A DNA stretch of 63,073 nucleotides from Paracoccaceae bacterium (GTDB taxonomy: Bacteria > Pseudomonadota > Alphaproteobacteria > Rhodobacterales > Rhodobacteraceae), in assembly GCA_022824005.1 (NCBI GenBank), contig JAJEBG010000028.1, positions 1 through 63,073 on the forward strand, read 5' to 3'. Numbering within the stretch: position 1 is the first letter of the stretch; every line of letters starts with the position of its first letter. The position numbers and the translations under genes are program-made. The notes below the pieces were generated by a model. It was not told the DNA's origin and searched no databases. It worked only from the letters and a program-made list of their open reading frames with translations. Positions 60,787 through 63,073 of this stretch are shown one piece after another.

Positions 60787-61302
60787 ATGACATCAATCAA
60801 ACCCATTCTTCAATTTCCTGACAGGCGGTTGCGTATGAAAGCGACGCCGATAACCGATTTTGGTGCGAAGACCAAGAGTCTCGCCCAAAGTTTACTTGAC
60901 ACGATGTATGATGCTCAAGGTATCGGTCTCGCGGCCAACCAAGTGGGCATTGTCAAGAAAATGGCGGTGATGGATTGCTCGCGGGGGGAAACAAAACCCG
61001 ACCCTTATATATTGGTCAACCCTGAAATCGTTCGTTCTTTCGACATTGAAAATGAAGAGGAAGAGGGTTGTTTGTCATTTCCGTCCCATTTTGCAAAAAT
61101 CTCCCGTCCTGTCGCAGTTGACATCCGATTCCAAGATACCGATGGCACTTGGCATGAAGAACATTTTAATGGAATTAAATCTCGTTGTGCTCAGCATGAA
61201 ATTGATCATCTGAACGGCACTCTGTTTATTGATCATTGTTCATTGATCAAACGAAGAATCATTGTTCAAAAAATGACCCGACTGAATTCACTAAAGGGTT
61301 AA
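60787..61302 (+). CDS. def: Peptide deformylase
   Basis: A metalloenzyme that removes the N-formyl group from nascent proteins. All three motifs are present: GIGLAANQVG, EEGCLSFP (metal Cys) and QHEIDHLNG (two metal His and catalytic Glu). It is 171 residues. It precedes fmt by 13 bases, the typical def-fmt pair. The divergent patB promoter region (60533-60786) has no other gene. Confidence 0.96.
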   Translation: MTSIKPILQFPDRRLRMKATPITDFGAKTKSLAQSLLDTMYDAQGIGLAANQVGIVKKMAVMDCSRGETKPDPYILVNPEIVRSFDIENEEEEGCLSFPSHFAKISRPVAVDIRFQDTDGTWHEEHFNGIKSRCAQHEIDHLNGTLFIDHCSLIKRRIIVQKMTRLNSLKG

Positions 61303-61315
61303 GGCGCTTGCACTG

Positions 61316-62242
61316 ATGCCCAATTCCCTAAGGTTGGTATTCTTTGGCTCGGGTCCCTTCGCGTTGACCGCACTTAAAGGACTGGTTGGTGCCAACCATC
61401 ACATCATGGCTGTGTGCACCCGAGAGGCGCGGCGGGCCGGTCGCGGTCAACGACGCCAGCATTCAGAAGTGGCCGCCTATTCCGAGAAGCAGAATATCAA
61501 TGTGTTGCGATGCGATCATCCCAACGACTCGGGTCTCCTCATGGAACTCGCTCAATTGGATTTAGATGTCGGCATACTGGCCGATTATGCGCATCTGCTG
61601 CCTGACAATATTTTGTCACTTCCCGCCAAGGGCTTCTTGAATATTCATCCCTCCCTCCTCCCTCGCTGGAGGGGCGCGGCCCCCATTCAACGCGCCATCA
61701 TGGCCGGTGATGACATCACCGGTATCAGTATCATGCAAATGACATCGAAACTTGATTCTGGGCCTGTCTTGATGCGGCAAGAGATTCCTATTCGACCAAG
61801 CGAGACCTTTGGCTCGCTGATGAACAAGTTGGCCGCACAAGGATCTCAAATGATGCTTGAATGTCTGCGGCAAATCGATCAACTCAAACCCATCAAACTC
61901 CCCGATACCGGATCAAGTTATGCCAAAAAAATTGCCAAAAATGAGGCACGAATTGATTGGACTAAAGATGCCAATCAAGTCGACTATTTGGTCCGTGGTC
62001 TCTCGCCATCACCAGGGGCATGGAGTCACATTCGGGGCACACGTATCAAGATTTTAGCCACTCAACTCGAAGACGGCAAGGGCGTCTCTGGCACTTTCCT
62101 CGATGATAATCTTCTGGTCGCTTGCAAAACACACGCGGTGCGGATTCTTCAACTCCAACGTTCTGGAAAATCGGCCATGACCGCAGCGGATTTCTTACGC
62201 GGTTTTCCCATCAAAGCGGGCGAGATTTTCGACCAAGAATGA
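61316..62242 (+). CDS. fmt: Methionyl-tRNA formyltransferase
   Basis: It formylates initiator Met-tRNA with 10-formyl-THF. The catalytic segment FLNIHPSLLPRWRGAAPIQRAI (Asn-His) and GISIMQMTSKLDSGPVL are intact, and the C-terminal OB-like domain begins near residue 210 (RIDWTKDANQVDYLVRGLSP). Full length at 308 residues. In many relatives truA follows; here the DNA changes character shortly after the stop. Confidence 0.95.
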   Translation: MPNSLRLVFFGSGPFALTALKGLVGANHHIMAVCTREARRAGRGQRRQHSEVAAYSEKQNINVLRCDHPNDSGLLMELAQLDLDVGILADYAHLLPDNILSLPAKGFLNIHPSLLPRWRGAAPIQRAIMAGDDITGISIMQMTSKLDSGPVLMRQEIPIRPSETFGSLMNKLAAQGSQMMLECLRQIDQLKPIKLPDTGSSYAKKIAKNEARIDWTKDANQVDYLVRGLSPSPGAWSHIRGTRIKILATQLEDGKGVSGTFLDDNLLVACKTHAVRILQLQRSGKSAMTAADFLRGFPIKAGEIFDQE

Positions 62243-62289
62243 TTAATCAGACCTTATCCTATGGTCTTAAATAGCCGCTTCCCGCCATT

Positions 62290-62403
62290 GTGTCCTCTGA
62301 CGAATTGAGTGATGTCATAATCAAGAAGCCCCTTTCAAGTTTGATTCCTGATTCGTGGGCTCGTTACAACCGAGACCGACACACGATTGTCGTCGATATA
62401 TGA
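62290..62403 (+). CDS. Short open frame after fmt, possibly a truncated gene start
   Basis: GTG 62290 to TGA 62401 could encode 37 residues including PLSSLIPDSWARYNRDRHTI. There is no clear ribosome site. The frame ends where the sequence becomes GC-rich (about 62405-62440), so it may be the 5-prime stump of a gene cut by an insertion, or may be nothing. GCGCG/CGCGC around TTTCA near 62430 forms a small hairpin in the adjoining stretch. Confidence 0.2.
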   Translation: MSSDELSDVIIKKPLSSLIPDSWARYNRDRHTIVVDI

Positions 62404-62492
62404 CCCCTGTGCATTGGGGGCTGTTATAGCGCGTTTCAGCGCGCGTTGACGACTCCGGCCCCACGTCATTCCCCCGTCGCCATGTCGCGATA

Positions 62493-62891
62493 CTATTTCA
62501 GGATCGCCTTCGCCCGCGCCCGGCGGCGCTTGACGCGGGTATTCATCCAGCTGCCGTCATAGTACTCCTCCGCGACCCGTTCCCGGCCCCAGAGCCGCAC
62601 CGCGATCTCGCGCTGCGTGAGCCCTTCCGCCTCGTTTTCTAGCGCCAGCAGAAGTTCGGTGTCTCCTTCGTCCCCCGTGCCCGCCCCGCCGAGGGACCTA
62701 GGCACCGAGCCAGACATCCTCAATAGTCGCCACCTCGCGGACCAGCGGGAGGCCGTCATCCTCGGGAAAGACGGCACCGCCCTCCGCCGCGAGCCGGACC
62801 AGCGGCAGCGGTCTGGAGGCGCATCGGGAAGGGCGCCCGCTCCGGCAGGCGCCGGAGAGATGGCGCCGCTTCGCCGAGGCGTCGCGATCAC
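62493..62891 (-). CDS. Helix-turn-helix-like protein, possible frameshift
   Basis: The last 60 residues (LLLALENEAEGLTQREIAVR, LWGRERV, YYDGSWMNTRVKRRRARAKA) look like a winged-helix DNA-binding tail, reminiscent of DUF2285 proteins of integrative elements. The first half in this frame is low-complexity and not protein-like. A shifted frame over about 62703-62850 reads PLPLVRLAAEGGAVFPEDDG and seems more plausible, so the gene is probably frameshifted near 62700. The GTG start overlaps the stop of the barrel gene upstream. Family assignment is tentative. Confidence 0.4.
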   Translation of the reverse strand: MIATPRRSGAISPAPAGAGALPDAPPDRCRWSGSRRRAVPSFPRMTASRWSARWRLLRMSGSVPRSLGGAGTGDEGDTELLLALENEAEGLTQREIAVRLWGRERVAEEYYDGSWMNTRVKRRRARAKAILK

Positions 62892-63073
62892 CAGCGCGCG
62901 ATAGCCTCGAATCCGACCGAGTGCTCCGGCGCCGCCGTATCGTTTTCGCGCCTGTTCGCCTTCACCCCGAAGGAGAGGTCAGGCGCGTTGGCGTTGGCCA
63001 CCGGCGAGAGCCGCCAGCCGAGCGCGTAGTCACGGGCACCCGTGGCAAGCCCCAGCCCGACATGCGGGCTGCC
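62888..63073 (-). CDS. C-terminus of an outer-membrane beta-barrel (autotransporter-like) protein
   Basis: The minus strand is open from the window edge to TGA at 62888-62890, giving the last 61 residues of a protein. They alternate as beta strands (GLGLATGARDYALGWRL, DLSFGVKANRREN) and end with SVGFEAIARW, the C-terminal aromatic residue recognised by the BAM machinery. This fits the final strands of an autotransporter or large surface protein barrel. The GC-rich codon use differs from fmt and def. The rest lies outside the window. Confidence 0.6.
   Translation of the reverse strand, partial: GSPHVGLGLATGARDYALGWRLSPVANANAPDLSFGVKANRRENDTAAPEHSVGFEAIARW

Noticed and set aside
1-63073. CRISPR array, prophage or classical defence system
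   Set aside because: No regularly spaced repeats, cas genes, phage structural genes, or restriction and abortive-infection gene sets were seen on either strand.

Overview
The window reads as a chromosomal segment of an alphaproteobacterium of moderate GC content. Lineage markers are a GcrA-type cell-cycle regulator, UPF0262 and DUF2948 proteins next to hisD and murA, an NDUFS4-like complex I accessory subunit, and a RibB with a degenerate GTP cyclohydrolase II tail. Free-living heterotrophy is suggested by three complete uptake systems. The genus cannot be told from this stretch. Three GC-richer blocks look acquired: about 27.96-30.42 kb, 35.5-41.9 kb and 62.4 kb to the end.

Layout. 0-1.7 kb: the tail of an unknown gene, an IS1595 transposase remnant and gcrA. 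1.7-7.6 kb: argD-argF, a convergent rhomboid protease, then a short AMP-forming ligase and a thiolase-like protein that lacks catalytic residues. 7.8-20.3 kb: one leftward operon of eleven overlapping or near-abutting genes: XRE-cupin regulator, dppABCDF-type transporter, GAF protein, HyuA, HyuB, racemase and a second HyuB. It looks like a self-contained import-and-hydrolysis system for a hydantoin, oxoproline or other cyclic amide. 20.6-27.7 kb: an APH-fold kinase, metG, an MFS transporter, nusB-ribH-ribB-ribE. 28.1-30.4 kb: acquired-looking metallo-beta-lactamase-fold and CrtC/AttH-like genes.

30.5-46.4 kb: a sugar or polyol catabolic locus. Four enzymes (MDR dehydrogenase, MtlD-like polyol dehydrogenase, DhnA-type aldolase, Gfo/Idh/MocA oxidoreductase) and a CUT1 ABC transporter lie on the same strand, but are split by about 6.5 kb of foreign DNA. 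That insert carries an IS1634 remnant, a TAXI-TRAP transporter, an Lrp-family regulator, a broken hpd (4-hydroxyphenylpyruvate dioxygenase) and an ISAs1 remnant. 46.7-52.2 kb: a DMT transporter and a housekeeping run (LMW phosphatase, UPF0262, hisD, DUF2948, murA and a 48-codon basic protein abutting murA). 52.7-62.2 kb: a sorbosone-dehydrogenase-like quinoprotein with a dihaem cytochrome c, pcaD-like hydrolase, tRNA-Arg(UCU), complex I subunit, DraG-family hydrolase, an unknown exported protein, accA, a PatB-type lyase, def and fmt. The right end is GC-rich and holds the C-terminus of an outer-membrane beta-barrel protein.

The most interesting items are the complete hydantoinase-type operon with two different HyuB proteins around a racemase, the interrupted polyol locus with an unassigned aldolase pathway, the thiolase with a remodelled active site, and several strong inverted repeats at gene starts or between binding-protein and permease genes. 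All functions are assigned by reading translated motifs; no database search was possible.
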